64,000 nt of DNA, taken from assembly GCA_022885665.1 (NCBI GenBank), contig JAGQDJ010000089.1:62001-126000 (forward strand), in the 5' to 3' direction. Shown in pieces: positions 27,001-41,114 of the stretch (the first letter of the stretch is position 1; each line of letters starts with the position of its first letter). This DNA comes from Triops longicaudatus. Taxonomy: Eukaryota > Arthropoda > Branchiopoda > Notostraca > Triopsidae. The notes below the pieces were generated by a model. The model made no database searches, was not told where the DNA came from, and saw only the letters and a program-made list of their open reading frames with translations. The position numbers and the translations under genes are program-made.

Positions 27001-30000
27001 TTGTGAAGCCGCAACTCGTTAGGACAAAATGTTTTTGCATGCAAAAGGTGAGCAAAGCTCGCCCAATGTCTAGTTCATTACGAGAAAATCATGGTAAGAA
27101 GTTCAATTTGAGGAGGCTCCGTTGGTTCCGAGTTCCTTCTTCCAAGGCTCCTTTGAAAGCGTGTTGGCGCTTCAGAGAATTATAAATGATCTCATACATT
27201 AAAGTGAGAAACCATATCTCTGATGCAGAGTAACAGTAAGTAAGTCGCTCTGTCATGGCTCTGCGAATTTGCAAGTCATGATTTCCTTTAAAAACCTTTC
27301 CCGGGTTGGACACGAAAAGGAAAAACTAAAGTATAAAAAAGAAGACTGGACGTTTTGGGAGTCCGCAAGGGAAGGCAACCAGCCACGCGACTTTTAACGC
27401 CACGTCATTATTTATACAGCGCACATCAAGGCTTGTACCAAGTCCAACAAGGTGCCACATAACAACACACACGTCTTTACAAACCCATTAGCCATTTCTC
27501 AAACTGACTCAGCTCGGCTGTTCGCTTCGTGCTGCAAACAGTGTGCGTTTGGTGCTCTTAAAAAGCTCCACAACCATCACAATAAACAGCTTTTATACTA
27601 CTCTTGTTTTACGTGACTGAAATTTCTGCAGGATTACAAATCTTCTTCGATGCTTTTCTCACGTTTCTACCCCCCACCTCACGGGAACATTCGCTTATTC
27701 AGACATTGTTTTTAGTCCACGTAGTTAAACTCTTTTATTTTTACTGCTTTCTTTTATAGAGAACAACACTTGTAGCTTAATTTGTAAGGAAGTTGCGGTA
27801 ATCCTGAATTAAAATGTACTTTTTTTACTTCTTAACAAAACCGAGTTCTGACGTCACATGTTACAAAACTGTGAACTTATTTTAGATAACATCTCCAACA
27901 GTGATGGGTGGGGAGAACGTTGGATTGCTGACGTCACTCATCTTTCGAATTCCGACTGCGACCGTTACTATTAGTCAAGCTTGCAATCTCTTTTCACGAT
28001 TTGGTTACCAGCGTTTATCCTTAATTAACTCGGCTGTAGTTTTCAATTAGTTTAAGCACTTTCGTTGGCTAATTTCTTATCAGCTTTGCGTAACATCACG
28101 AAAGCGTGATAAAGATTAAATGAGTTTCAGATCGTTTCGGTATCCCACGTTTCCAGTCGCAGTTAAGAAGACTTTTTTCACTACTTTGAAAGTACTCCTT
28201 CCAAACCCTTCATTTTTGTGGATTTATACAATTTTTTAACCGAAATTTTATCTCTCACTTTGTACAGTATTGAGCAAAAAACAAGTTTTCATAGGAAGCT
28301 ACAGAGGTCTAATCATGCCTTTCGAGACCGATTAAACTTCATTAAGGCATCTGCACACACCACGATTTTATGCGCAAGTTTTTTAGCTACTTTCTCTTTA
28401 CCTACACCTGCAGTGTGAGATGGAACGCTTTTTGTGGCCTCAGAGACCCTTAATACCACTAATCCTTCAGTAAAGTGTGAGCACTAGTATTCACAAAAGT
28501 TGGCGTGTCAATCCTAAAAAGAAATAGTTAAAAAAGCGCTCATTCTCGAAAATTAACAGGGAAGCTGTTTGTATTTCACTGTGTTGATGGGTGTTAAAAG
28601 TGATCAATGCAGAGTCTCTCTGGTAGGCCTACTCGTATCTTTCACGTACGGAACTGGATAGAATGGTATAACATTAGACGTATTCGCAAACACCGTCATT
28701 TCTGTCTCCAACTGTTCCGCTCAACAAATCGCATACGAGAAAGTGGAGCAAGACTACCGCTAGGAAAGACACCTTCATTGATAAATCGCGAAATTATATC
28801 GAAACACAGAACAACAATTCTTCTATATTTCATATACAGTAGTTATTTACACCATATGATTTTAAATTTCGCGGCCTTTCACCTTGTAACAGACTGGTCC
28901 TGAGCCTCCAGAGGTTCGATTATACTTTTGTGGTTTACTATGTATTTTTTTTTTCTCAGTAGAGTACACAAGTTTCACTGTGTAACCTACTGGATCACTA
29001 TATTTGCAATTCATGGAACTACTGCCTAGTTACAGAAACAATCGTTTTAGGGTTTTTACGGCATTGTTTAAAACATGTAACTGGAGAAATATTAGGATTT
29101 ATTATTCTATTTTAATGTGTTAAAAGAATATTATTACAACTATTTCTTATCTGGCGAACACACGAAAACCGGCTGTTTGTTTACACAAAATTACTTTTGC
29201 TCGCAAAACAGAAACAAATATAATAGCTCTCATAACTCATGTAGTGCGAAAAATTTTAGTTTTTTCTTATTTATGTCTACAGAATTCAAACACGGAATAG
29301 CCCACACCCTGCAGCTGTCACTTGCCAGTAAAAATCTTGCCCCCCTGTCAGAAAGTGATAAAATCCAATCCAGGGACGACAGTTCATTCAAGAAGGTTTG
29401 TTTCTATTTACCTTGTATTCCAACATTACCTAAGTTATTCAGCTCATGTCTGTATATCTTGATTCGTAACATAACTTGAAATAATTCAGTGATAGTGTAA
29501 ATTGGTCTTTCATATGAACCGAGCATTGCTGTCGAGCTTCGTACAAATCTGGGCTTATCTTAAAATATGGTATTTTTTAGCCAAGATTGCTTATAATACT
29601 TCCTCGAAGCTGCTGAGAAAGTTTCCGCAAATTGTCCAACATTTCATTTCTTCGAGTCAGTAGAACTAAAATTTAAGTGAAGAAGACGCAAGGACTAATT
29701 CGTGTAATAAATTAACAAGGGTTGGATAGATTCTATATCATTTTAATTCTCGCTGTGAAGTTTTACACTGATAACAAAAAAGGAAAAAACTTCTTGAGTT
29801 TTCAGTACACAATTTTAAGGGTTTCTCATAGCATACTTCTATGTTGTAGCAATTTAATTATATTCGTGATTCGTGACATTCCGTCACCGGCTGTTAGTTA
29901 AATCTACTTGTTATCTTGCCTATCGTGCTTAAGCAATCACGGATCACCGTAGGAAAGACAAATAAAAAGCTACGAAACTTTCTTTTCACTAACAGAAGTT

Positions 30001-33000
30001 GCAATTTCATATGGTAAACGTGCGGTTTGAAAATGTTGCAACTTGAAAAGATGGAATACAAAATCTCCAAAAGCATTACAACGTTAAAACTGTGAGTCTT
30101 AAAAATTGAACTGACGACATACGGCAAGAAACTGCACAGTTTAGCACCCCTACCTCAAAAAATAATAAATAAATACAATTAAAAAAAGAAAAAAGAATAG
30201 TCCATAAAATCCTGTAAATAAAACACTTGATGAGTTGATAGCTTACGCAAATCAAACCCGCTAAACTGGCGACTCTACTGTACTGTACCTTACGATAGTC
30301 AATATGCAATCCATAAGGCAGTTCCTCAACTGCAGTCACTTGTTTGGCAAGGAAAACGTGAAATATGACAGGCAACTCTGTGATATTGCTTACATTTATT
30401 TTAAGCTTTCTAAGGTTATGCTTTCTAAGTTAGACAACTTTTTAATAAAAAGTACAAATGAATGAATTTTCTGACAACTTGGCACCGGCCTTTCAAAAAA
30501 AAAAAAACTCTGACACATTCCTGCGTAGTTCAAAGTTTTGAGGGATCTTTTGTCGCATTTACTGAGTAACGAAAAGCCAAGGAAGTAAGAAGCCTACAAC
30601 TGCGATTGCGCAACATGCTTGAGTCAAGTTTCCTCGTGATGGAAACGTCAAAAATGACGACGATTTTGAAACTACTGTCACTTATGAAAGGAGAAAATAA
30701 ACTGTGAGACTGCTTTGCAACTGCAAACGAAACCTTGAAAATCATTAGTAGCTTTTAGGTCAACTACAAAGGCCGTTTTTCCTTAAAAGATCGAAATTTC
30801 CTATCTTTTCACTTAATGACCACTAAGACAATGCTTATCATCATCGTGCTGGTCGCTCATGAGTTCCTTACATGGTCTTAAAGCGATTTTCCTACAATAA
30901 TGCAGCAATTATTAAAATTTCCCTTGTTTTTATTACCTAGGAAATGAATTTTCCCTTCTTCTTCTATTGATCAATGCTTGGATTTAGTCATAATTACAGA
31001 AACTCATATAACAACAAGCATTTCGTCAATTTCCATTTTACAAATTTAAATAATTATTTTTCTACATTAACAAGTCCATTCTTGTCATTCTGCATAATAA
31101 CGAACCGTCCTATAATGTTATAGCTCATTCGCTACATACCGAAGAACGGTTACGAAGATTAGTGTCACGTTTTTAAAATTTTAAAAATTCAGGGACATTT
31201 ATAAATAAAAATATCTACATTTGACACCGCTACTAGCTTTTAAATCACTCCGCTCACAAATAAACATAGTAATTTCACAGACAATACTCAAGCTTTTCTG
31301 CGTGCTTTCTACCCCAACAGTAGCTTTTATTGCTTAACAGTCTAAGTGCCAGTAATAACAACGCTCCTGTAAACTGCCCAAAACTGTAATACAACGAGCC
31401 TCGGGAAATATTGCGTTGGCGTGCTTACGGCAAGTCTTGCAGTAAACGTGCTTTGCGACAAACAACACAAGTATCGGATTCCCTGTAACGTCGTTTGGCC
31501 ACTGTAATGCAACGCAATTCCCCTCCTCCGCCATTTGCATCAGCGACGTATAACACAGTTATACACACAATCGTTTCATGCAGCTGTGCCACGCAAAGGG
31601 TCACGTTTAGCGGGGGCCTCTCCACGTACACTCGACTGGTAGAACCCGAAGCCTCTGCGCAACATGATGCAAAGGAATGGGTTCGGCCATATCCATAACG
31701 CCAGGATCCCGTTAACCTCACATGTCACATATTTAGGACGCACTGGCTCTCTAATGTAGCTATTCCGTAATCCAATTGTTCTCCCCCAAACTCAATTACT
31801 TCACAAAACAGACGGTACCAGATTTTTCCCCTTTCCTTGGCTCCAATTCAGCCCCTGCAGTCCCCTTGTTAGTACAAAGGAAAGCCACTAACTTGATTAA
31901 TACGCAAAACATAGATGCTATAAGAGGATCAAAGCCCTCGAACCAAGCCAGGGTTCATTTTCTTCTCCGAATTTGCAAACAGTGACTCATAAATCTCTTT
32001 TTATTTCAATTTTGCCTCCCTAAACACAACAAATCATACCCCCCAAATTCCTGTTTCATCCCCCTACTAAAAATTCAGGTAAAAATAAAATAAGATACCT
32101 TCCAGCCTCAAATTTCTTAACACGGCTGTGCCCCTTTTTCCAGAAAATTTATCTCATCTGAGGAGGGGGTGCTAACCAAATTGCGTAACGGGTCACAGCA
32201 GGTAAGCTCACCTTCTGGAATCGTTTTTTACACCCCCTCTTCTCGTGAACGTCCAAATTATGAATAGGCCTCAGATCAACCAAAAGAGAATTTTAGGAAA
32301 AAAATGTTTGCTATATACTAATCTTTCTTACAAATCTTCACCTTCAAGGCTAAAAACACCGCATCTCACCTTACACTTGTACGGCCAAGAGATTCTTAAC
32401 ACGCTTGATATATCTCCACCAGCGTTTTCAGGAAAGATCCCTTTTTTAAGGGAAAAATGAAAACAGTTCCACGAATTAGAAGGGCGAGCTTAACGTGACA
32501 ATTTTCAGGTAACTTTCCCAACTAAATCTTTGGACTCTATCCGTGTGGTATCTTATTGCTTTTGTAACCAGAGCCCTTTAAGGGCACTAAAAAAAATTCA
32601 TCGTTCTGAAATTTTTGGCTCGCAGCTTGGCGTTGATAAAAAACCAGGCAAACTTGAAATGAAATGCAAAGAAATGAGAGAAAAAAGGAAACCAACTTTT
32701 AGCAAACTGGCAATTATTTTCCCGTAGCTCTATGCATAAAACATGGCATTTTTCATCTTTGGCTGTGTCCAGGAGCCGTAATCAAATGAACTAGGCGTCT
32801 GGCTCGAGTCATCCCTTGTCCCGAGACAACTTGAGGGATATATAACTCAGATAATAAAAAAGGCAACTCGCATATTCATGGATATCTGCACGTGACTGCG
32901 AAGCTTCAAGCTTACTAAAAGACTTGGACCTACTCAAAGCCCAGCTGAACATTTTTCTCCCCGTTTACGAATCTTGTTTTCTTCGGTACAAGTCAGGTGG

Positions 33001-36000
33001 GCTTTGAAGAACGTGGATACGGCAACACGATACGAAAAAAAAGTAGTAGAACTCGTGACGCGGGTAAATTACTCCACGGCCCCTGACTTGCGCCTTTTAT
33101 AGCACAGGTCCGCGTTTTAGGACCCTTCACCCTCACTGCTACTTGCCATATGGGCCTAAAGTACATGACAAGCCTATGACGTGTACCATCCTGCCATGTC
33201 AAAAGTTCCACTGAGGTATGAAATCGCATTCCCTCCAAAGAAGCATGAATTAATTTGGGGCGAAACGTGAAGTTTTTTATTGTTTTATAGCCGTTGTTGG
33301 TATAACAAAATGGAGAGGAATTTTTCCGTTACACACATTTATTGGACTTCACCCCGTCAATCCTATACGTCCACTCTAATCTTACTACGCGCAAGACCTT
33401 GTTAGGGTAAACTCTTACCGCACGACTTGATTCCATGAAACCAAGCTTTGTACTATAGAGGTTCTTCTACCCCCCTTCTACAGCCTGAATTCTATACCGA
33501 AGAAGTTAGAAGTTGAAACAGAATTTTAGTCAGAAAAGAAGAAATAAATTTACTTATACATTTTCTCCCGATTTTTCATCAAGTAAATGAATGTTTACTA
33601 AATATTTATACGAACACATGCGTAAAATTTTTCACCCCGCTCCTTTGCTTTGGCATATACTACAAGAAATAAGTAAGATTAACTACAAGGCTAATTAATT
33701 AAATAACATAGCGATTATAGGTAGGAAAAGTAACACGTTACTTGTGTTTAAGCTTCCTTTTTTACTGTCTACGCCAATTATTGCATAGTTTCTGGGTACC
33801 GTAAACTTCAAGAAAATCGCGTGCGTCATCTCACGTGGAACATTTGCTGCTATGAAGTTTGTGGTTTGCGGACGGTTGGGTATAAAGTACTTTCCATAAA
33901 AACGACTTCAACAAATCGTCCCATGCTAATGGCACGGCACTGTGTAGAATAGTCGCGCTGCGGATCAGGAGCGTTGTGAAGAGAGCTTAAAACAGGACAC
34001 ACTCGCGCTACTGCCGTGGCGTTAGGAACGGGAACGTTGTTAGGGTCCTTTTTTATGGAAAGTGCTGTATTGTACTTTATCTTCATTCGCGTTTGAATCG
34101 CTACCCAGCTATTCTATTAGGAATATCCGTCGCTATTAAAACTTAATTTTCGTAGCCATGGTCGTTCCATGAATAGCAAACATGTTGTGGTGCGAAGTTC
34201 CGTGTCTACAGAGGGGCGAAAGTGTTTTGACCGTTTCCTTGACGAGAAGTCTGCAGTTGAAACCGTCTTCCGATTAGACGCTGCGCTTAACAAAGAAAAA
34301 ATACGGCTGATAAAAAAAAAAAGAAAAAAATAGCGACCGTAGATGGTGAACACGAACGTCTTATTGCAAATATTCACTTAACTTTTGCTTATTTGGTTAA
34401 TAATAACCAAATAACTCAAGCATTAAAAGACAATAACTTGCTTGCTAATATGCTTGTTCAGATCATGCAACTTGAAGTCCTCAACCGCATTTTACATGCC
34501 CATTCCAGGACAGCTCACAGCTTTCTCCAGATTCTTACTTGACGAACACGTCCAATGTGAACGAGCATTAGTCTAACCCTTGGTTTGCGTCTTATGGACA
34601 CTCAAGCTCGATGACTCCTCTCGCAGTGTTTTATTTCCATGAGGGAAGGGCGGTTAATACTGTGGCGGGGAAGCCAATCGCAGCATGGAATATTGGTTCA
34701 AGGGCTATTACTGTTTAAGGGTCTCCTACTACAGCCGATTAAGAGAAGATCAATAAGTCAAAATAAGCTGCTTGCTGGGATGTGATCAACGGTCAAGAAA
34801 AACGAGAAGGGACGCTTGAATAAACAGACATTGAATTATGGGGCCACACTTCAGGTCATTTATATAGCTTCTCATCCGTTAAGTTTTCCACTCGCTGGAA
34901 GATAGAGATTACAAACAGCGTGGCAAAAGAAATGGGACCTGGCGTGCGAAGGCACTCGGCAAAGCCACAAGTACCGGAGAACTTCTTCTACACCGAGAGA
35001 AAGAATGAGAACGACACGCCGTTTCGGAAACGCGAAGCAGCCACACAGCTTATTACTGAACCATATTAGCCACCCTGGGCTAAGCGATTAGCATAGGGAG
35101 GCAGTTTCAGCTTGCACAAATCTTGAGCTTTCCGTTTGATTTATGGATCCGTTTGCCTTAGCACAACAGTGAGTACGCCAGTCGATTATTTATCTCTCTC
35201 TCCCTTTTTTCTATTGCTGAAGCTTGCCCCTTTGGCTGGTGTCGTACTTTTTTATGCCCGTGTTGTGTCCTGTACTAGCCACAGACTGGCCGCAATTGGG
35301 AGTCTGAATGAAGGGGAGCTCTAAAGAGTTCCGCTTCGCCTATCACCTACAAAGATGGATTGAAAGCAACCTTATATGGGGGACAAGCCAGCGAAGTTTC
35401 ATTCTATGGCGCTAGTTTTTCATTTACATCACTTTTTGCGTTTAACTTCTATCTGTACATGCTAGGGGCAAAAGTTTGTCCTAAAGTGTTTCAAGTTTCC
35501 AAGGACGAATTATGAGCACTCGTGCGAATCAATCGTCTACAATATTATGGCAAATGACATAATCGAAGCAAAAAAAAAGTTATGAAAAGACTTACTCATT
35601 TTTATCCTGAACCGTTTAGCACTAACAGCTAAGCATTAATTGAACTGCTCTCACTGCACTCTGTCATTCCCAAAAGGGAAATATTCATTAGTTAGGGCTT
35701 TTTAAACCGCTACAAAAAGAAATAGAAATCACGCAAAAGTAACGTAAAATTAATGGACAATTTAAATGTACAATTCTACAATCACCTACGATTACTGGAT
35801 GACAGGAAGAACGTGGAATATTTATTTCTTCGCTTCGTGGTCCGCTCAAATAAATAAAAGAAGGTAATGCTTGGAAGTCTTCGAGACAAAATGGAATTAT
35901 TCCGTGCAACTATAATTTATGGTAACTGCTCTTAGATTTTTTATCTTTCAAATGTAGTTTGAGCTAACGAACTTCGATGCAACGCCTAACCAAATACCAG

Positions 36001-36100
36001 TCACCGATAGTGACACATACAAAGCACACAAATACAACGAATAATAACGACAATAACAAGGGATCAAACGTATTAGTAGCGAAAATCGTAACTCTAAACA
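24001..36100. other. Non-coding, AT-rich DNA; no gene recognised
   Basis: No recognisable protein or RNA gene on either strand. The longest frame is 120 codons (29117-29479 plus), unremarkable for the composition. A perfect 14-bp palindrome is at 27033-27046. Homopolymer A/T runs are scattered throughout. Confidence 0.6.
27033..27046. repeat. Perfect 14-bp palindrome
   Basis: TTTTGCATGCAAAA is its own reverse complement. Its core resembles octamer/POU-type ATGCAAA half-sites facing each other, but that reading is inference. Confidence 0.5.
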
Positions 36101-36107
36101 ATCATTA

Positions 36108-36146
36108 GTAAAATTAAAACTAAAAGTAAAATTAAAAGTAAAATTA
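36108..36146. repeat. Short AT-rich tandem repeat
   Basis: The 12-mer TAAAAGTAAAAT occurs twice in tandem (36121-36144) after a diverged copy. A second simple AT-rich tract built of AAATTAAA-like units lies at about 37268-37316. Both look like ordinary replication-slippage repeats. Confidence 0.6.
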
Positions 36147-36832
36147 CAGCAGTAACAAAATTAATTTTACGCATAACTTCGACCGGATTTGGGCAGCGAA
36201 AAGGATTAAAACAGCGACGTCAAAAAGTTCTCAACATACAAAATAAGCTTCACATTACATTTTCAAGTTCTTCCTTAAACGCAATTTCTGTGTGCGTCGC
36301 AACAAATGAAAACGAATCAATATTACAAAAATAGTAGGTGCATGATTGTTGTAATGAGGACTATTTTTTACTGTACCGGACTCCGTCGACGTTACGAGCA
36401 AAACCAGGGCGAAAGGAAATTGTTAGCTGTCACACAGCGAAAATTTGCCTGCATGTCTATACCATGGGCGGTCTTGGGCAACGGAAAAAACACAAGTCCA
36501 ACGCAGCAGGACAGCACACAACCAGTTACATTGCTCACAGACTGTTGCATATCCTTGTTATGTATAATACCTTCCAAGAATTCCAAACATTTTTTTCTCC
36601 CCAGCTATCTTAATTCATTCTGTTTTTACTTCAAATTTGACTTCGAACGCTCTTGGCATTGTTATTTTTGCATTTTTTTGACGTGACGGGAGAAGGTTTT
36701 GACTGGCTGCGTAGAAGAAAAATCAGAGGAAGACACTGATACCTGAGCCCTATGGTTTCAATGTCTCTTTCCCCCTCTAAAGATAAACGTTGAACTTTGT
36801 TGGTTTTACACTCTCAGCTTGGCTTTTTCTTG

Positions 36833-36847
36833 CCCCCCCCCCCCCCC
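36833..36847. repeat. Poly(C) run, 15 nt
   Basis: Fifteen consecutive C bases on the plus strand, in AT-rich surroundings where poly(A/T) is the norm. Such runs are prone to length error in sequencing. Confidence 0.8.
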
Positions 36848-39800
36848 ATAACCTGTATATCAATAAGGCTTCACTGAGTCGGATACAAAAGGCTAGCTGG
36901 CTAATGTTTTCGGAGCTAATGGGCGAAACCGCAATGCGTTGCTTTATTGGAGAAACCCAAAAGAAGAAAAACGGACGACGGGATAAAGTTACATTACATG
37001 GGGCTGGGATAAATAACTTGTGATCAGATTCATTTACCCCCAATTGTTTCCTCCTCTCCCGCCTCCTCTACCCACCTCCTTTAGCCACCTTCTCCAAAAA
37101 GAAAAAGTCAGTATCGAACCACTGATCCCACGATCCTCAGGTAACAATAGGAAGGAGACACCTTAACTTGTCTTCTTACTGCACGTTGGAATGCTTCACT
37201 TGTATACGTCTTGTGTAACATTAGCGAGTAGAATGAAATTGTCATTCCTTTGTGAGAAACAACCGTCCAAATTAAATTAAATAAAAAAAAATAAATTAAA
37301 AATTAAATTAAAATCACAAAAAATGTTGTGAATCACACTTATCATTGTTACATTATTTACTGTTATCAGGAAAGCTATTTTCAACGAAGGTCCTAAGAAT
37401 ATTTTAATACCAACGCCTGCTAACATTTTTGGAAAATGAATGCTTTCTTCTTTCGTTTATCAGATGACAGTTAGGGCACATAATTACCAGAAAGGACATT
37501 TTGTCGTATTTCTGAGCATAAAAAACCATTTGCAGCACTCATTGAAATTCAAAAGCTGGTAGCGTGGTCCGTGATAATTCTCGCGTTTGCACAAGCAGCT
37601 ACTGTGAGCGTGTGAAAATTGGAGTGTTGTGTTTCTAACTACCTTGGTTTAGTTTTGCGATAATGCTAGAGGTCCAAAGCCGCTTGAACAATTTCCTTAT
37701 GCGTTAGGAGTAGCTAACAAAATATCTCCCAAGCATAGATAAATCATTGGGGAAAAATGTACCGTTTCGGTATTCCTATGAGGTAAGGTGCTTGCAAGAC
37801 AGGTTGAAGGGAAATAAAAATAAAAAAAATCTGAACGCAAGATAAAAAGGCTCCGTACACATAGCTAGAAGCCACTTACAACACAAGGTTCCAGCAATTT
37901 ATCAAAGTAATAGGCTTGTCAATGGGGTGCAAGCAGCAACCACAATTTATATGCATCGGCCCTTTCAATCTTTCCGACTTTTTCAGTCACTAATTCTTAC
38001 CAAACTACCAACTCATCTGTATCATCCTTATCTCCTGGCTTTAACCTTACGTATTGTCCCATGCCTACTGCTGCATGCGATGAAGAACCAAACTCGAGAT
38101 ATGGATGCACACAAGATTCAAACGGAACGAATATATACACAAAGCTCTTTTGCATACAACTGATGCCTTACTTTACGACTTAGTAGTGTATTCATGTAAT
38201 ATTTTAGGATTTTTACATAAACATGGTACTGTCCTACGTTTTTGTGGTATTACGTATGTACATAGGTTGCTGGCAAGTTTGAAATACACGTGATAATTGA
38301 TTAACACTGCCTGGATTAAGGCCACTGCATATCAATTTCTCTCAATACATAGATTAAGTGGTAAATCGGTCGTGAACAAGTCCGCAAAACCGTCTCATAT
38401 TTTTTCCATCTGTCTTTACAGTAATGTTAGGAAATACAATTTATCGCCGCTGACGTCTAGAACCTTTTATAAATCGTTATAAGTGATTGACAGGAATTCG
38501 CGAAAGTTTCCGGACCTTTCGAAGGAATGAGGAAAAAAAAATATTTTCTCGACGTCGCCGGCGAGATATTGTTGTTTTTTAATTTAACTGAGAAGAAAAA
38601 GTGCAAAAATATCTTACGGTCTTCGCGAAATCGCTCAAAGCTTTTTGCCATTTGTGCTTTTGTCTTGGGAGAAAGTGGGATGCAGTGGCCTTAAAATCAC
38701 TCAACACAAACTAGCCTTTCTTTCACAATTGTATGCGATACGCCGATACCAGGAATTTTTGTTTCCTTCCCTGTTACGCGTGCATAAAAAAAAACTTTAG
38801 GATAAATTTGAATTGAATCAATAATGAATTGATTCATCAATGCAGCTTATGGGTTCAAGTGCTAATTTTTACACCCAAACACTTTAATTTCCTTCCCTTT
38901 TGGCTCTCTGTTACAAATTTAGATTGGTAGCCTAAAGGCGACTATTTTAGAGCTTTTCGACCCGTTCTACACAGTCACAAAACACGTCTAGGATTACAGG
39001 CTCCTATTAAAACTGCCTATTTTCATTCCACCTAGTCATAAAAATTCCCCGAAAGCGCAGCCCAATTACAGCCTTATCAGAAAATTTGCTTCCTAAAAAC
39101 TAGTCCTGGTGACAATTTTCGTTAGCTCTTATGACGGGCCACCAACCATAATCGTCCCCAAAAGTCTATAGTAGTCATTTTTTGTGACCCTCCTGCCATA
39201 CCGGAGGTCTCATGTAGTACAATTCTTTTTTGCCTCTCCTTTTTATTTCTACCTGTTGATTCGGTCCTCCTGACTGCACCGAAGAGCACGCCAAGGCCGA
39301 CCACTTTTTTCTCCCTATTTTTCTCTCGTCATATCGACGCCCCACTAAGCTCGTGTGTGTTAGCCTTTCTGAGTCCTCTTTTTATTATTTATTTAAGATT
39401 TTTTAAAAACACCCTAAGCTTGCCAGCATTTATATTAATCGCATATGTATACAAGACACATTCCCGTATGCTAATTACTATTTTTTTGCCCAACGCTTAA
39501 TCCAATCCAAAATCATCATCCTGTCACTCTAAGACCTTTTAGCTCTGTTAAAACTCCCCGTAAATGTATACAGCTTTCGAGACGCCGTTCTCTATTGCCT
39601 ATCTTCTGTGGAAAAAAAGTCAAGAAAAGAACGTAGACACCCTCAATCACTCAAATGATCTATGCTCAGAGCCAAAGCAATATGAAAGGTGTGGCTGCTG
39701 TGCAAATCAAGTCCTTTTTAGCATCCAGGCACCTGTGTGTCATGTACATTCTTTGTGAGTCCTTTGATTCACTTCTTGTGCTATGCAAAAAAAGGTGACA

Positions 39801-41100
39801 TTCAAATTTGTGGCGCTGAATTAAAAAGTAGCCTTGTCACTCAAAAGCTTTATTTTCTTGTACCGTTTTAACTACAAAAGCAATTGTTATTAATATATAC
39901 TATACGTTTAAAAATACTGTGTACGGCGTAAAAGAATAATAAAACAAATGTAAGACTGAAGCAAGCAATTTTTAGCTGTACTGAGTCAACGAAGAATGAG
40001 TAATACACTCCATGCGGAGCAAAATCGAGCAGCGTTCCGAAGTGCACACATTTCATTTATCCTCTCAAAGTAAAATTAGGCTTCTCACTTATAATACGAA
40101 TATAAGAAGAACGAGTTCTAGTAATCTGATCCATCGGCACGGCAGCAGCACCGATTTGGAGAGGGGGATGGAGAACAATACTCCCTGAAAAGGGCTTTTT
40201 ACAACGCTTTCAAGCGCACAAGCCATAGCTGTAAAATCCGACAGTGCGATTGTAATCACGCATACTGCAGCAATTCGAAGTTAAAGAGTCAGTGGAACAT
40301 GAATTTTCATCTAAGGAGCAGCCCACCCTGTGCACAAAATATCTGTAGATCGAGAGGGCCAAAGTCTAGAAGACAGGGGTTTTTGTAGGGGAGAAAGTAT
40401 CAAAGACAACATCCTAAGACCAAACCAAACAACCCCTTTTTCGGGAAGCCAAAATTGGAGGACCCTTTTTCCAGTCAAACGGAGCCTGCGCTTTCACGGT
40501 TGTCTGCTTCTGTCTCCGAAGCTTTTGGGCTTCAACAAACATTGCAGATACCAAAGTCAATGAATTAACATGTCCAGAATACAGGGAAAAAGGGAACCGA
40601 ACGTTGATAAATTTCGGTGCTCTCTGAGAAAAATTCCAAAACGCAATGTCAACAGATTAACCCTGATACCCGCTAAAGCTACCAATAGTACACTGATCGG
40701 CATTTTAGGGCTTTTGTTTTGAGTTCTGAAAGGGAGAAACGTGATGGGGATATAAAGAAGATAATTTATATCTGTCACCCGGCGTTTCTTGAATATTCCT
40801 GGAAAACCAGAAAACTAAGCTTGTAAGATTTTGTTTCGTAATCCATTCAGGACCAAAATACGTCCACAATGTTGTAGTAAACAAATGGAATTTAGTTACT
40901 TGTACGATTTCTTTTCTTGTCTTGTATAAATTTTAGGCCTTCATCTTTAGAGTACGTACTTTGAGTTTTAGCGTAAGGGTTAGAAAAAAGAGAATGATTG
41001 AAAAATAAGATATTTCCGTCACTCGTCTTTTCGAAACTTGTTTCAAGACTGGCGTGTAAGAAATTTGGGAAGATTTAAATGTAATTCCCTAAGATGGAAA

Positions 41101-41114
41101 GCGGAGATCTCCGC
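41101..41114. repeat. Perfect 14-bp GC-rich palindrome
   Basis: GCGGAGATCTCCGC is fully self-complementary and bordered by A-rich sequence. It could be a dimeric transcription-factor site; no flanking gene supports a specific role. Confidence 0.55.

Noticed and set aside
27048..27057. GTGAGCAAAG, matching the start of miR-87
   Set aside because: The match stops after ten bases and no long hairpin surrounds it.
37107..37135. tRNA-like B-box (GGTTCGATACT on the minus strand) followed by a T run
   Set aside because: The T-arm does not pair over five bases and no D-arm, anticodon arm or acceptor stem can be built at the right distance.
40557..40778. Minus frame behind a good acceptor (CTCCCTTTCAG), considered as a downstream PP2C exon
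   Set aside because: The translation lacks any PP2C signature, and a pyrimidine-AG sequence alone is common in this DNA.
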